Origin: Lentibacillus siamensis
GTDB taxonomy: Bacteria; Bacillota; Bacilli; Bacillales; Amphibacillaceae
Assembly: GCF_039522605.1 (NCBI RefSeq)
Contig: NZ_BAAADS010000001.1
Coordinates: 576,989 to 640,988 of the forward strand
Direction: 5' to 3'
DNA length: 64,000 nucleotides
The position numbers and the translations under genes were made by a program. Under the pieces are notes generated by a model. It was not told where the DNA came from. It did no database searches and worked only from the letters and a program-made list of their open reading frames with translations. Positions 9,306 to 18,067 of this stretch are shown here, one piece after another. Position 1 is the stretch's first letter. Each line of letters begins with the position of its first letter.

Positions 9306-10604
9306 TTAGCTCGCTTCACTGTTCCCTTCTTTTTTCTCAGATTCATAATAATTTTTATCAAGTATTTTCAGGAATGGCCACCATATCGCAAATACAACAC
9401 ACATATTAAAAAACTGCAATACAGCCCCCTGCCAGGCATTTCCGGTAGCCAGATATCCACTCAATCCAACCGGGGTCGTCCAGGGAACAATAATTCCAGC
9501 TGGTTTCGGCACCAGGCCTGTCGCCATTGAAAAGTACGTTATAAGTGTGATAACAACCGGTGCCAAAAGCCATGGAATCAATGCCAGCGGATTCATGATA
9601 ATCGGTAAACCGAAAATAACCGGCTCATTCACATTAAAGATCCCCGGAGGTCCACCGAGCTTGCCCAGTTCCTTCAGTTGACGGCTTCGTCCAATCAGAA
9701 AGATACCAATGATAACTGCCAGCGTCATACCTGATCCGCCCATGCCGACAATAAACGTATCGATAAACTGTTTCGTCACGATATTCGGCAATTCCGTACC
9801 AGCCTGGAATGCTTGAAGGTTCTGGTCATTCAAAGCATACCAGATCGGGTCAAACACCGAATTGATAAGGATTTGTCCGTGCAATCCAAAGAACCAGAAC
9901 ACCTGTATCAGGAGAACCGCCAAAATGGTCGCCGGCAAACTGCTCCCCAAGGCAGTCAATGGCTCCTGGATGATGGTATAAATAAAATTTTGAACCGTTT
10001 CGAATGATGTGAAACTGAAAATAATCCGAATGATTAAGAACACGATAAGCGTCATTGTAATGGGTATCAAAGCGCTAAATGACCTGGAGACTGCATCAGG
10101 GACACCAGCAGGCATTTTTATCGTCCAATTTTTCTGTACAAAAAACCGGTAAAGTTCCGCAGCAATGAAAGCTGTGAAAATACCAAGAAACATCCCTTCT
10201 GCCCCAAGTACAAAGGTTGGAATGACACCAGAAACACCTTCAAATTGCTGTGGTGTCAGAATAAGAAATGCCGCTAAAGCCGCAACACCTCCATAGATCC
10301 CCTCTATATCATACGATTCAGTAAGTTTGCTGCCTATTCCTATAATAACAAAAGCACCCATTATACTAAGTGTTGCAGCAGATGCCGGACCTAGTGCACT
10401 CTGATAGGCGGCAAAGGCATCTTCACCAATCAATTTATCCAAAAATGGCAAATTTGCCAGGACAACAAAAATAGAACCAAAAATAATTAACGGCAATGCT
10501 ACCATAAAGCCGTCACGCAATGCGGTCAAATACCGATTGTTGTTCATTTTATCCGCAATTGGCATCAACATATTTTCAAGAAACTCCATGAACTTGTTGT
10601 TCAT
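9306..10604 (-). CDS. licC: PTS cellobiose-type permease IIC component
   Basis: This 432-residue polytopic membrane protein belongs to the lactose/cellobiose IIC family. The N-terminus FLENMLMPIADKMNNNRYL is typical, as are the FWFFGLHGQILINSVFDP motif near 240 and FNVNEPVIFGLPIIMNP near 325. It forms the membrane channel for beta-linked disaccharides with LicB and LicA. It lies 22 nt after licB. An 86-nt gap before licA holds no obvious terminator. Confidence 0.9.
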   Translation of the reverse strand: MNNKFMEFLENMLMPIADKMNNNRYLTALRDGFMVALPLIIFGSIFVVLANLPFLDKLIGEDAFAAYQSALGPASAATLSIMGAFVIIGIGSKLTESYDIEGIYGGVAALAAFLILTPQQFEGVSGVIPTFVLGAEGMFLGIFTAFIAAELYRFFVQKNWTIKMPAGVPDAVSRSFSALIPITMTLIVFLIIRIIFSFTSFETVQNFIYTIIQEPLTALGSSLPATILAVLLIQVFWFFGLHGQILINSVFDPIWYALNDQNLQAFQAGTELPNIVTKQFIDTFIVGMGGSGMTLAVIIGIFLIGRSRQLKELGKLGGPPGIFNVNEPVIFGLPIIMNPLALIPWLLAPVVITLITYFSMATGLVPKPAGIIVPWTTPVGLSGYLATGNAWQGAVLQFFNMCVVFAIWWPFLKILDKNYYESEKKEGNSEAS

Positions 10605-10626
10605 TATACTCTCCCCCTATTAAAGT

Positions 10627-10935
10627 TTAACCGTCAATCAGTTTGAGGGCATGATCGAGAACTGCTTTTCCATCAACACGCCCATACGCAACAGGATCAA
10701 TCACATCAAGTGGTGTACCCATTTCATCAGCCGTTTTGGCGTATTTTTTCTTCATAAATCGCATTTGTGGTCCGATCAGAAGCACATCCGCATTTTCAAG
10801 TTCTTTAACGGCCTTGTCCTGCGCGACTGCCCAAATTTTCGCTTCAATCCCTCTGTTTTCAGCTTCCTCCTCCATTTTTTTAACTAATAGACTTGTAGAC
10901 ATTCCTGATGAACATGCCAATAAAATTTGCTTCAT
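10627..10935 (-). CDS. licB: PTS lactose/cellobiose-type IIB component
   Basis: This 102-residue protein has the phosphocysteine loop LLACSSGMSTSLL with Cys8, followed by DVLLIGPQMRF near 55. Both are diagnostic of the lactose/cellobiose IIB family. It is the first gene of the lic-type operon. A TATAAT box and a cre-like site sit 40-65 nt upstream, so it is probably repressed by CcpA and activated by the LicR-like protein. Confidence 0.9.
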   Translation of the reverse strand: MKQILLACSSGMSTSLLVKKMEEEAENRGIEAKIWAVAQDKAVKELENADVLLIGPQMRFMKKKYAKTADEMGTPLDVIDPVAYGRVDGKAVLDHALKLIDG

Positions 10936-10976
10936 AATAGTTCCTCCCTTTGGTTTGTTTATCTAAGACTAATTTC

Positions 10977-10999
10977 ATTATAAATTAAAAACGCTTTCA
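10977..10999 (-). promoter_or_regulatory. -10 box and cre-like site of the lic-type operon
   Basis: On the minus strand TGAAAGCGTTTTTA (10986-10999) matches the cre consensus with one mismatch. It lies just upstream of a TATAAT box at 10977-10982. No good -35 is visible, as expected for an activator-dependent promoter. CcpA bound here would overlap the RNA polymerase site. Confidence 0.65.
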
Positions 11000-11087
11000 T
11001 GAAGACACAATGTATTTCCGTTGATTATAGGAAATAGTTACTATATAAAATAATGATAAGGTGGACATGCACTTTCGACATGTAAAT

Positions 11088-11115
11088 AGCCGCCGGTTTT
11101 TGTAAACCAGCGGCT
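11088..11115. terminator. Strong hairpin downstream of the oxidoreductase gene
   Basis: AGCCGC-C-GGTTT pairs with AAACC-A-GCGGCT around a 4-nt loop: 11 pairs and one mismatch. Neither strand has a good T-run. It may end the manA-oxidoreductase transcript or shield the lic promoter from readthrough. Confidence 0.45.
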
Positions 11116-11166
11116 GCTTATAGGAAAATAATTTATTGAGCTGATGTCGCACTTATGCTCGAAAGT

Positions 11167-11192
11167 GAAAGCGAAGTATATTTCCGGAGCGG
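11167..11192. repeat. 26-bp partial copy of the interspersed repeat found at 30010-30128
   Basis: This stretch is the exact reverse complement of 30010-30035, one end of the long intergenic repeat at 30 kb. It sits in the 3' flank of the oxidoreductase gene and looks like a truncated copy or terminal remnant. Confidence 0.75.
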
Positions 11193-11206
11193 ATTATATG
11201 CATCAA

Positions 11207-12148
11207 CTAATATACATTTATCTCATTACTGCTTAACATTTGCTCAACAACTAACTGTGACTTTAACCCTTCCATTCCATCAACAACGGGTTGCTTATCA
11301 TTTTGGATACAATCTATGAAATGCTGGACTGCCCCTTCAAAACCCCGCTGCTTTACGGAGGAGTCCCATGAAGCGGAAAATGTTGTTGATATGGCATTAT
11401 CTTGTTCAATTTCCGTTGTATTCATGTTCTTTACACGGATAATTCTTCCGTTTGTTACCAGTTCCAGTTGTTCCAAACTCGTTCCCGCTTTTCGATGCAT
11501 AGCTGTTGTAAAAGCCAAGTTTTGGGATGTTTCATATGTATGATGTGTATATAGAAGTTGATTTTCATCGTTCGTATGAATTTTTCCAGAAAGCAAACGA
11601 AGATTCCCGTCCCCCAGCCAACGCGCTGTATCAACTAAGTGAAGATAATCATCCAACATGGTAAACCCATAAGAATAAGGGCCGACACTATCCGTTCTAT
11701 GTTTTTCAACACGTACCCATGCTGTATTATTCGCTTTTTCCTTTGCCTGCACATACATTGGCGCAAAACGACGATTGAATCCAACCATAAGCTTTCGTCC
11801 CTTTTTTTCACTTAACTCGACCAATTTTTCCGCGTCTTGGATGGATGCAGCCAGTGGTTTATCAACATATACATCCAGTCCTTTATGAAGCAGTTCCGAA
11901 ACCACTTCATAATGTGATACAGTGGAACTGTGTACAAACACAGCATCACACACCTGGGCCAATGCCTGTAAACTGCCAAAGTCCTGGATGCGATACTGGC
12001 CGCAGATTGCCTTTCTCTTTTTTTCATTGGGCGAAAATGCACCTGTAAACGTCCAATCTGTTTCGTTTGAAAGAATAGGCAAATACGCTTTCTGAGCAAT
12101 ACCACCCAGTCCTACCATACCGATTCTGGGTTTCACCAAATTAATCAT
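11207..12148 (-). CDS. Gfo/Idh/MocA-family NAD(P)-dependent oxidoreductase
   Basis: This 313-residue protein has an N-terminal Rossmann fold with IGMVGLGGIAQKAYLP near residues 9-24. The family motif VDKPLA lies near 95 and MVGFNRRFAP near 120. The C-terminal half is the alpha/beta domain that forms the sugar site. Members oxidise or epimerise sugars and inositols; the substrate cannot be read from the sequence. It lies 32 nt after mannose-6-phosphate isomerase and near a sugar ABC importer, so a role in processing an imported sugar is likely. Confidence 0.8.
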   Translation of the reverse strand: MINLVKPRIGMVGLGGIAQKAYLPILSNETDWTFTGAFSPNEKKRKAICGQYRIQDFGSLQALAQVCDAVFVHSSTVSHYEVVSELLHKGLDVYVDKPLAASIQDAEKLVELSEKKGRKLMVGFNRRFAPMYVQAKEKANNTAWVRVEKHRTDSVGPYSYGFTMLDDYLHLVDTARWLGDGNLRLLSGKIHTNDENQLLYTHHTYETSQNLAFTTAMHRKAGTSLEQLELVTNGRIIRVKNMNTTEIEQDNAISTTFSASWDSSVKQRGFEGAVQHFIDCIQNDKQPVVDGMEGLKSQLVVEQMLSSNEINVY

Positions 12149-12180
12149 CCCCCACTACCCTAAATTTGTCACCATTGAAA

Positions 12181-13140
12181 TCACACATGCGACACAATAA
12201 GCTCCGCCTCACCATTAAGCTCATATTCCTTTACCCCATTCGGTAAAATAAAATGATTTCCCTTTTCAATAGGATAAGCTTGTCCGTCAACCGTTATCTC
12301 CGCACTGCCTGTAATCACACTGACCTGCAAAAAATCCTCTGTTAACTCAACATGTGCATGCCCGTCCAAATTCCAGTGGCTTACCGCAAAATAATCGTTT
12401 TCAACCAATTTCTTTATGTTCATATCCCCCGTGACGACTTCCTCAGACATGCTAGGAAAATCCCGGTGCGGAACCGAAGTCACCTCTTTCGCCTTCTCCA
12501 AATGCAATTCCCGCTTCCGACCTTCCGCATCCATCCGGTCATAATCATACACACGATACGTAATGTCCGAACTCTGCTGGGTTTCCAGAATAACAATTCC
12601 CTTGCCAATCGCATGAATCGTACCACTTGGCACATAAACAAAATCTCCCGGTTCAACCTTTATACGTCTTAGCAGCTTGTCCCATTCTCCACTATCGATC
12701 ATTTGCTTCAATTCCTCATCGTTTGACGCATGATGGCCTAACACAAGTTCCGCGCCGGGCTCCGCATCCAGCACGTACCAGCATTCTGTTTTTCCATACG
12801 GCTGCCCTTCCACCTCACGCGCATAGGCATCATCCGGATGTACTTGCACAGATAAATCTGCATTGGCATCCAGTAATTTAACAAGCAGCGGATATGCTTC
12901 AAGGTTGTCCGCTGCTTTATTAAATAGTTCGCCATGCTCGTTCCATGCATCTGCCAGTGTCTGCCCTTGCAACGGACCATTTTCAATGACACTAGGACCA
13001 TTGGGATGCGCGGAAATGACCCACGCCTCGCCGGTTTGATTGGAAGGGATGTCATAGTTATAGTCCGTCTTCAATTTGCTTCCGCCCCATATACGTTCCT
13101 GTAATACCGGCTGTAAAAAAATCGGTTCATTGTATATCAT
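12181..13140 (-). CDS. manA: Mannose-6-phosphate isomerase, class I
   Basis: This 319-residue type I phosphomannose isomerase begins with the typical PIFLQPVLQERIWGG. It carries the zinc-ligand motifs LSVQVHPDD near 102 and GKTECWYVL near 114, with VPSGTIHAIGKGIVILETQQ near 172. It converts mannose-6-phosphate to fructose-6-phosphate in the cytoplasm. The length suits the short Bacillus ManA/Pmi form. The mannose PTS gene manP lies 9 kb away on the other strand; ManP product would be the natural substrate. It is probably co-transcribed with the following oxidoreductase gene. Confidence 0.92.
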   Translation of the reverse strand: MIYNEPIFLQPVLQERIWGGSKLKTDYNYDIPSNQTGEAWVISAHPNGPSVIENGPLQGQTLADAWNEHGELFNKAADNLEAYPLLVKLLDANADLSVQVHPDDAYAREVEGQPYGKTECWYVLDAEPGAELVLGHHASNDEELKQMIDSGEWDKLLRRIKVEPGDFVYVPSGTIHAIGKGIVILETQQSSDITYRVYDYDRMDAEGRKRELHLEKAKEVTSVPHRDFPSMSEEVVTGDMNIKKLVENDYFAVSHWNLDGHAHVELTEDFLQVSVITGSAEITVDGQAYPIEKGNHFILPNGVKEYELNGEAELIVSHV

Positions 13141-13325
13141 CTGATCGCCACCATTCTGTAGTAAATGTCTAAAATTATAGTATCATAACAAGCTGCATAA
13201 GCACACCAAACTCCGATCCTTCATACGGAGATCGGAGTTTTATGGCTTGCGGCAGTTCCATCGGCGCCAAACATGCGGTTTTTATCAATCTATCAGCAAC
13301 TTCCACCTTTCTATCAGTATTCCGC

Positions 13326-13413
13326 TTAGAAAACTTGGTTGTCACCAAGCCTTTAGGTGACAGCCATAGTTGCACTTATGCAGTAAGAAAGGATTTTATA
13401 CTTTCTTAGCTGC
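13326..13413 (+). repeat. About 88-bp interspersed repeat, copy 1
   Basis: This intergenic element is nearly identical and in the same orientation to 35154-35239. It contains the dyad CTTGGT-TGTC-ACCAAG and ends with inverted AGAAAG and CTTTCT blocks. It lies between the sugar permease operon and manA and could form an RNA hairpin on either strand. No gene is supported inside it. Confidence 0.85.
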
Positions 13414-13421
13414 CCAAAAAA

Positions 13422-14243
13422 CTACCCCTTCACCGAACCAGCCAGCAGCCCTCGAACAAAATATTTACCGAGTATAATATATACAAGCAGCGTCGGCAAT
13501 GCCGCAACAACCGCACCGGCCATTTGCACATTCCACTGTACAATCTGGCTGCCGGATAAATTCTGCAGTGCGACCATCACCGGCTGATTTTCATTTGTTG
13601 TCACCGTTACAGCAAATAAAAACTCATTCCAGATGTTCGTAAACTGCCAGATGGCCACAACGACAAATCCGGTAATCGACAGTGGAACCATGATATGTCT
13701 GAACACACCAAGAAAACTGGCACCATCAATTTTAGCCGCCTCAATCATCTGATCCGGGATGCTTGCATAAAAGTTACGGAACATTAACGTTGTAATCGGC
13801 AGCCCATACACAACGTGCACAAGCACAAGCCCGGCAATCGTATCGTACAGCCCGATGGTACGCAAAAACTGAATCAGCGGAATCAGAATACTCTGATACG
13901 GAATAAACATGCCAAATAATATTATCGTAAAAAGCGTTTCCGATCCCTTAAACTTCCACTTTGATAACACATACCCATTCATTGCACCCAGTAATGCAGA
14001 TAACAGTGTTGCCGGAATGACCAAGTAAACACTGTTCATAAAATTGGGTGCCAGTTCCTTAATTGCCTGAATATACGAGTTAAAATTGATGGACGTCGGC
14101 AGGGCCCACATATGTTCCAATGATACTTCATCCAGTGGTTTTAAGCTCGTTACAATAATGACGTAAACAGGCATCAGGAACAAAATGGCAAAAAAGATTA
14201 ACACTACATATTTTATCGTTTTCCAAACCGGGAATGCCGTCAT
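13422..14243 (-). CDS. Sugar ABC transporter permease, MalG type
   Basis: This inner-membrane permease has six predicted segments. The EAA loop reads EAAKIDGASFLGVFRHIMVPLS near 185. It belongs to the carbohydrate uptake 1 (MalG) family and ends with the family-typical FVRGLLAGSVKG. The start is an ATG at 14243, preceded by GGGGTGG and overlapping the upstream TAA stop by one base (TAATG), which gives translational coupling and 273 residues. No ATPase gene is nearby, so a shared MsmX-type ATPase is likely. Confidence 0.9.
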   Translation of the reverse strand: MTAFPVWKTIKYVVLIFFAILFLMPVYVIIVTSLKPLDEVSLEHMWALPTSINFNSYIQAIKELAPNFMNSVYLVIPATLLSALLGAMNGYVLSKWKFKGSETLFTIILFGMFIPYQSILIPLIQFLRTIGLYDTIAGLVLVHVVYGLPITTLMFRNFYASIPDQMIEAAKIDGASFLGVFRHIMVPLSITGFVVVAIWQFTNIWNEFLFAVTVTTNENQPVMVALQNLSGSQIVQWNVQMAGAVVAALPTLLVYIILGKYFVRGLLAGSVKG

Positions 14244-15184
14244 TATTGACCACCCCTTCTGCTGTTCCATAAATAAGGAACAATAAATACGGCTACTAAA
14301 AGCAGCATGATAATGGCAATCGCAGCACCGTTTGCATAATAATGTCCTTTAAACGTTGTTTCAAACATGTAGACAGCAGGAACATCCGTAACAAAATTAG
14401 CACCGGAACCGGTCATTGCATAAATCAGGTCAAAAATTTTCAAGGAAATATGCGCCATAATAATAATGACACTTACCGTAATCGGCATCAGCATCGGAAT
14501 AACCACTTTCCGATATATCTGAAACTCACTGGCGCCATCCATTCTTGCTGCTTCACGCAGTTCATCCGGGATGCCACGCAAACCTGCCAAATACATCGCA
14601 AGTGAAAAGCCCGTCATCTGCCAAACAGCGGCAATGACGACAGCGATAATTGCCACCGGCACCCCGAATTCGATGCTTCCCCATTCAAAGCCGGCCAGAA
14701 TATTGGTATCCGTATACCATTTCGGGGTAATGCCGAAAAACTTCAGGAACTGGTTAAACCCTGTCGATGGATTCAGCAGCCATTGCCAGACAACACCCGT
14801 AACAATAAACGACAACGCCATCGGGAACAAAAAGATATTGCGGAAAAACGATTCACCCTTCAATTTTTGATCGATCAATATCCCGAGTCCAAGTCCCATG
14901 ACAATTACTAGTCCAATGAAGAAAATCGTGAAAAATATGGTATTCCGTAAATCAGCCTGAAACCGGAAATCCTGGAATAAAAAGAGATAATTTTTCAATC
15001 CGGCAAAAGAAAAGTCCGGTGTCAACGTGTTCCAGTTACTAACAGAAACATATCCGGTCCATGCGATAAAACCATATACAAAAACAAGTATCAGAATAAT
15101 GGATGGCAACAAAAATGCAAATGCCGTCCATTGGTCTTTTGTAAATTTCTTTCTGTTTTTTCGTTTACCGACTGCCTCACTCAC
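14243..15184 (-). CDS. Sugar ABC transporter permease, MalF type
   Basis: This 313-residue permease has a basic N-terminus, a first membrane segment at about 18-42, and the EAA motif LREAARMDGASEFQIYRKVVIPML near 205. It pairs with the MalG-type permease encoded downstream. The gene follows the solute-binding protein gene after a terminator-like hairpin, which normally keeps permease expression below that of the binding protein. Confidence 0.9.
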   Translation of the reverse strand: MSEAVGKRKNRKKFTKDQWTAFAFLLPSIILILVFVYGFIAWTGYVSVSNWNTLTPDFSFAGLKNYLFLFQDFRFQADLRNTIFFTIFFIGLVIVMGLGLGILIDQKLKGESFFRNIFLFPMALSFIVTGVVWQWLLNPSTGFNQFLKFFGITPKWYTDTNILAGFEWGSIEFGVPVAIIAVVIAAVWQMTGFSLAMYLAGLRGIPDELREAARMDGASEFQIYRKVVIPMLMPITVSVIIIMAHISLKIFDLIYAMTGSGANFVTDVPAVYMFETTFKGHYYANGAAIAIIMLLLVAVFIVPYLWNSRRGGQ

Positions 15185-15212
15185 ATAACATTCCCCTTTT
15201 CCGAGAGGCTTT

Positions 15213-15251
15213 TATAAAAAATTAAAAGGCTGCCCCCAATTTCAGGCAGCC
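15213..15251 (-). terminator. Attenuator hairpin between binding-protein and permease genes
   Basis: On the minus strand GGCTGCC (15245-15251) pairs with GGCAGCC (15228-15234). The sequence TTTTAATTTTTT follows. This is a classic partial terminator inside an ABC operon. Confidence 0.75.
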
Positions 15252-15266
15252 TCAGGGTTCAATCAC

Positions 15267-16544
15267 TTACATTTCAGATGATGCAGCTTTTAATGCTTTA
15301 ATAAACGTATCAACATCACGCTGTGTCACAAAAATATTCACTGCCTGATTGGCCTTTGTCAGGAATCCTGCAGCTGCGGCAGAACCGTGCGCCAGACTTG
15401 GTACCAATCGTGAATCTTTAAAATCTTTCATTGCTTCTTTTCCATATGCATCATATTTTGATTCATCCGCATCTGTACGGGCCGGAATCGATCCTTTAAG
15501 CGGATTGAAAATATCCTGTGCCTTGGTGGAACCAAGAAATGTCAGGAACTTCTTGACATCTTTTTTATTTTCTATCCCTTTTGGCAGCCCAAATGTATCG
15601 GTAATAACGGCAAATTCGCCTTTCGTTCCAGGGAATTCAAAATAACCAAAGTCTTTATTCGTTTTCATCTTCAGGTCGTTTGAAAAGTACCCTTTTGCCC
15701 AGTCACCCATATTCAGCATGGCAGCTTCCCCGTCGGCAACAAGCTGCGCGGAGTCCTGCCAGTTACGGGCAGAATGATCTTCATTCACATAATCAAGGAT
15801 TTTTCCAAACTTCTCTGCCGCTTTCACGACACGTTCATCATCCCAAGGTATTTCCCCTTCAAACAATTTCTTGTAATCATCCGGACCAAGAACACTTAAC
15901 AGCGTATTTTCAAAAATTTGCGTTGCCGGCCAGGAGTTTTTGTCACCCAACGCCATTGGGGTAACGCCTGCTTCTTTTAACTTTTCAGCTGCAGCAAAGA
16001 ACTCATCCAAAGTCGTTGGTTCTTTAATGTTATGTTCCTCAAACACTTTCTTATTGTAGAAAATAACATTTCCGCGATGGATATTTACCGGTACGGAATA
16101 AATCTTTCCATCTTTACTTACCAAATCAATTAATTCTTCAGGAAACTTATCTTTCCACCCATTCTTTTCATACAGATCATTCAGCGGCTCCATTTTGCCG
16201 GCTGCCACCCAGCCTTCGTTCAATTCATCCCCGCCATGTACCTGAAATGTGGATGGCGGATCATTACCCTGCATCCGGGTAGCAAGTACTGCTTTCGCAT
16301 TGGTACCAGCCCCTCCGGCAACCGCTGCATTCTCCACTTTAATTTCCGGATACTTTTTCTCAAACGCATCAATTAACGCAAGCAGCCCAGCTTCTTCACC
16401 AGCACCAGTCCACCAGCTGAAAATCTCAACAGTGTTTGATTTTTCTCCCCCATCCGAACTTCCTTTTGCATCGTCTGAACCGCTGCATGCAGCAAGTACC
16501 AGTGCTAATGCTACCAACATTAGAAAACCATATGATTTCTTCAA
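15267..16544 (-). CDS. Sugar ABC transporter solute-binding lipoprotein
   Basis: This extracellular family 1 sugar-binding protein has 425 residues from the preferred start. The start is a TTG at 16544, giving (M)KKSYGFLMLVALALVLAACSG with a clean lipobox LAAC, and it has a GAGGGGG ribosome binding site 8-9 nt upstream. A longer reading from 16580 would place extra residues before the signal peptide and is less likely. The mature part has the ...TGAGEEAGLLALIDAFEKKYP pattern of glucose/mannose-type binding proteins. It feeds the two permeases downstream. The neighbouring three-component sensor probably controls it. Confidence 0.9.
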   Translation of the reverse strand: MKKSYGFLMLVALALVLAACSGSDDAKGSSDGGEKSNTVEIFSWWTGAGEEAGLLALIDAFEKKYPEIKVENAAVAGGAGTNAKAVLATRMQGNDPPSTFQVHGGDELNEGWVAAGKMEPLNDLYEKNGWKDKFPEELIDLVSKDGKIYSVPVNIHRGNVIFYNKKVFEEHNIKEPTTLDEFFAAAEKLKEAGVTPMALGDKNSWPATQIFENTLLSVLGPDDYKKLFEGEIPWDDERVVKAAEKFGKILDYVNEDHSARNWQDSAQLVADGEAAMLNMGDWAKGYFSNDLKMKTNKDFGYFEFPGTKGEFAVITDTFGLPKGIENKKDVKKFLTFLGSTKAQDIFNPLKGSIPARTDADESKYDAYGKEAMKDFKDSRLVPSLAHGSAAAAGFLTKANQAVNIFVTQRDVDTFIKALKAASSEM

Positions 16545-16565
16545 AAAACCTACCCCCTCGTTTAT

Positions 16566-16579
16566 TGGTAACGCTGTCA
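16566..16579. promoter_or_regulatory. Weak cre-like sequence upstream of the sugar-binding protein gene
   Basis: TGGTAACGCTGTCA keeps the central CG core and right half of the cre consensus but has two mismatches in the left half. It is listed because it lies 22 nt before the TTG start and because several better cre sites occur in the window. Confidence 0.3.
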
Positions 16580-16645
16580 ATTAACATTATATAATTTTCA
16601 GAATAATGGCAGGTCTTCAAAATCTGTACTTTTTTATGATTGTCT

Positions 16646-18067
16646 TCATTTTTTAAAGATTTCCTGCTGGTATTTTTTCGGAGACATGCTGTAATGCTTT
16701 TTAAATACCCTGCTGAAATAATTCGGGTCATGATAGCCGAGCATGTAGCATATTTCCTTTAACGAATAGTCATTTTCCATCAGCAAATATTTGGCCTCTT
16801 TCATTCGCTTCTCTGTTACATATTCGACAAATGTATTCCCAAACGCCTTCTTGAATACGTTTGAAAAATAATTCGGGCTTAACCCCACATGTTCTGCCAT
16901 CTCCTCCAGCGTAATTCCATCCTTGTAATGTTCGTCAATATAATCCTTTACCTTTTCCATCAATTGATTGGATTGATAATATTCCTGAAACGTCAGACAG
17001 CAAAGCGTAATGAACTGCTGCCATGATTCGTCTGATTTCAATTCCGTAATCGACGAATCCGGCAGTGAAAGATGATGTTCCTCCATTAATTGCTTCACAT
17101 TAAAATACAGTTCTTCAAGATCATCCGGGGAAAATAACTCCCGGTTCTCCGTAAAACACCGTGCAGATTCATGCTCATTGCCTTTTTCCATTTCATCCAG
17201 AAGCTGAACAATGACATCCATTCGATTATCCTTTTCCTCCGTAACCTCAACGAAGCCATATTTTCGGTTATGTTGCCTTGTCAGCTGATACATAGCAGTA
17301 AGCGCCTCATGGTAAGATTTCGAAAGGCTTTCCATCGTTGAATAGGCATAACCTAATCCAAGAAAACAATCACCGAATTCCAATTGAATCTTGCGTGCCT
17401 GCATCAATATTTCCGACTTGTTTAACGCTGAACTTGCCAAAACACAACACGTAACCCTCCCATCAGCGGGGTTCACAATAAACGGGTGTTCAATATGCTT
17501 GTCCAGTTTCGTTCGCACGTCAGCCTCATCAACAGGGTCACCCTGTTGAAGCACCAGAAAATAACCGCATTGAAACGTCGGAAAGTATTCCTTCAACAGA
17601 TGATATCCCTCTTTATCAAAGGACTGGTGCTGCATCAATTTGGAAATAAACCTTTCTTCAATCAGACTTCTTTTTTCGGCCATTTCCTTTGCCTCATACG
17701 CAAGTTCTTTTTTCACCCGTAAAATCGACGCGACAATTTCCGTCTTTTTACCCGGCTTTAAAATATATTCTTTCACCCCGTAATGCATCGCCTGTTTTGC
17801 AAAATCAAACGAATCATAGGCAGATACTAAGATAAACTTAATGGACGGCAGGGTGTTCTGTATCTTTTCAATTGCCTCCAGCCCATTAATTCCAGGCATT
17901 TTAATATCCATAAAAATAATATCAGGCTCAAAAATTGCTGCCTGCTCAATCGCTTCTCTGCCATTCGCCGCCTCACTGATTTCTTCCAGCTCATTAAAGT
18001 TATCTTCCAGAAATTTACGCATTGCTTTACGTTCCAGCAATTCATCCTCAGCAATCAGAATCTTCAT
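16646..18067 (-). CDS. YesN-like response regulator with AraC-type DNA-binding domain
   Basis: This 473-residue protein has an N-terminal receiver domain with acidic pocket EDE at 7-9 and phosphoacceptor Asp54 in IIFMDIKMPG. A central linker covers about 125-365. A C-terminal AraC/XylS double helix-turn-helix starts near 370 and contains GLSPNYFSNVFKKAFG and CYMLGYHDPNYFSRVFKKHYS. The ATG overlaps the kinase stop codon by 4 nt. It should activate the sugar ABC operon that starts 100 nt downstream. Confidence 0.9.
   Translation of the reverse strand: MKILIAEDELLERKAMRKFLEDNFNELEEISEAANGREAIEQAAIFEPDIIFMDIKMPGINGLEAIEKIQNTLPSIKFILVSAYDSFDFAKQAMHYGVKEYILKPGKKTEIVASILRVKKELAYEAKEMAEKRSLIEERFISKLMQHQSFDKEGYHLLKEYFPTFQCGYFLVLQQGDPVDEADVRTKLDKHIEHPFIVNPADGRVTCCVLASSALNKSEILMQARKIQLEFGDCFLGLGYAYSTMESLSKSYHEALTAMYQLTRQHNRKYGFVEVTEEKDNRMDVIVQLLDEMEKGNEHESARCFTENRELFSPDDLEELYFNVKQLMEEHHLSLPDSSITELKSDESWQQFITLCCLTFQEYYQSNQLMEKVKDYIDEHYKDGITLEEMAEHVGLSPNYFSNVFKKAFGNTFVEYVTEKRMKEAKYLLMENDYSLKEICYMLGYHDPNYFSRVFKKHYSMSPKKYQQEIFKK

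Noticed and set aside
13175..13375. 66-codon minus-strand frame between manA and the permease gene
   Set aside because: It lies mostly inside the interspersed repeat, has no ribosome binding site, and its peptide is not recognisable.
16545..16580. ATG start at 16580 for the sugar-binding lipoprotein
   Set aside because: The TTG at 16544 has a strong ribosome binding site and gives a normal lipoprotein signal peptide.
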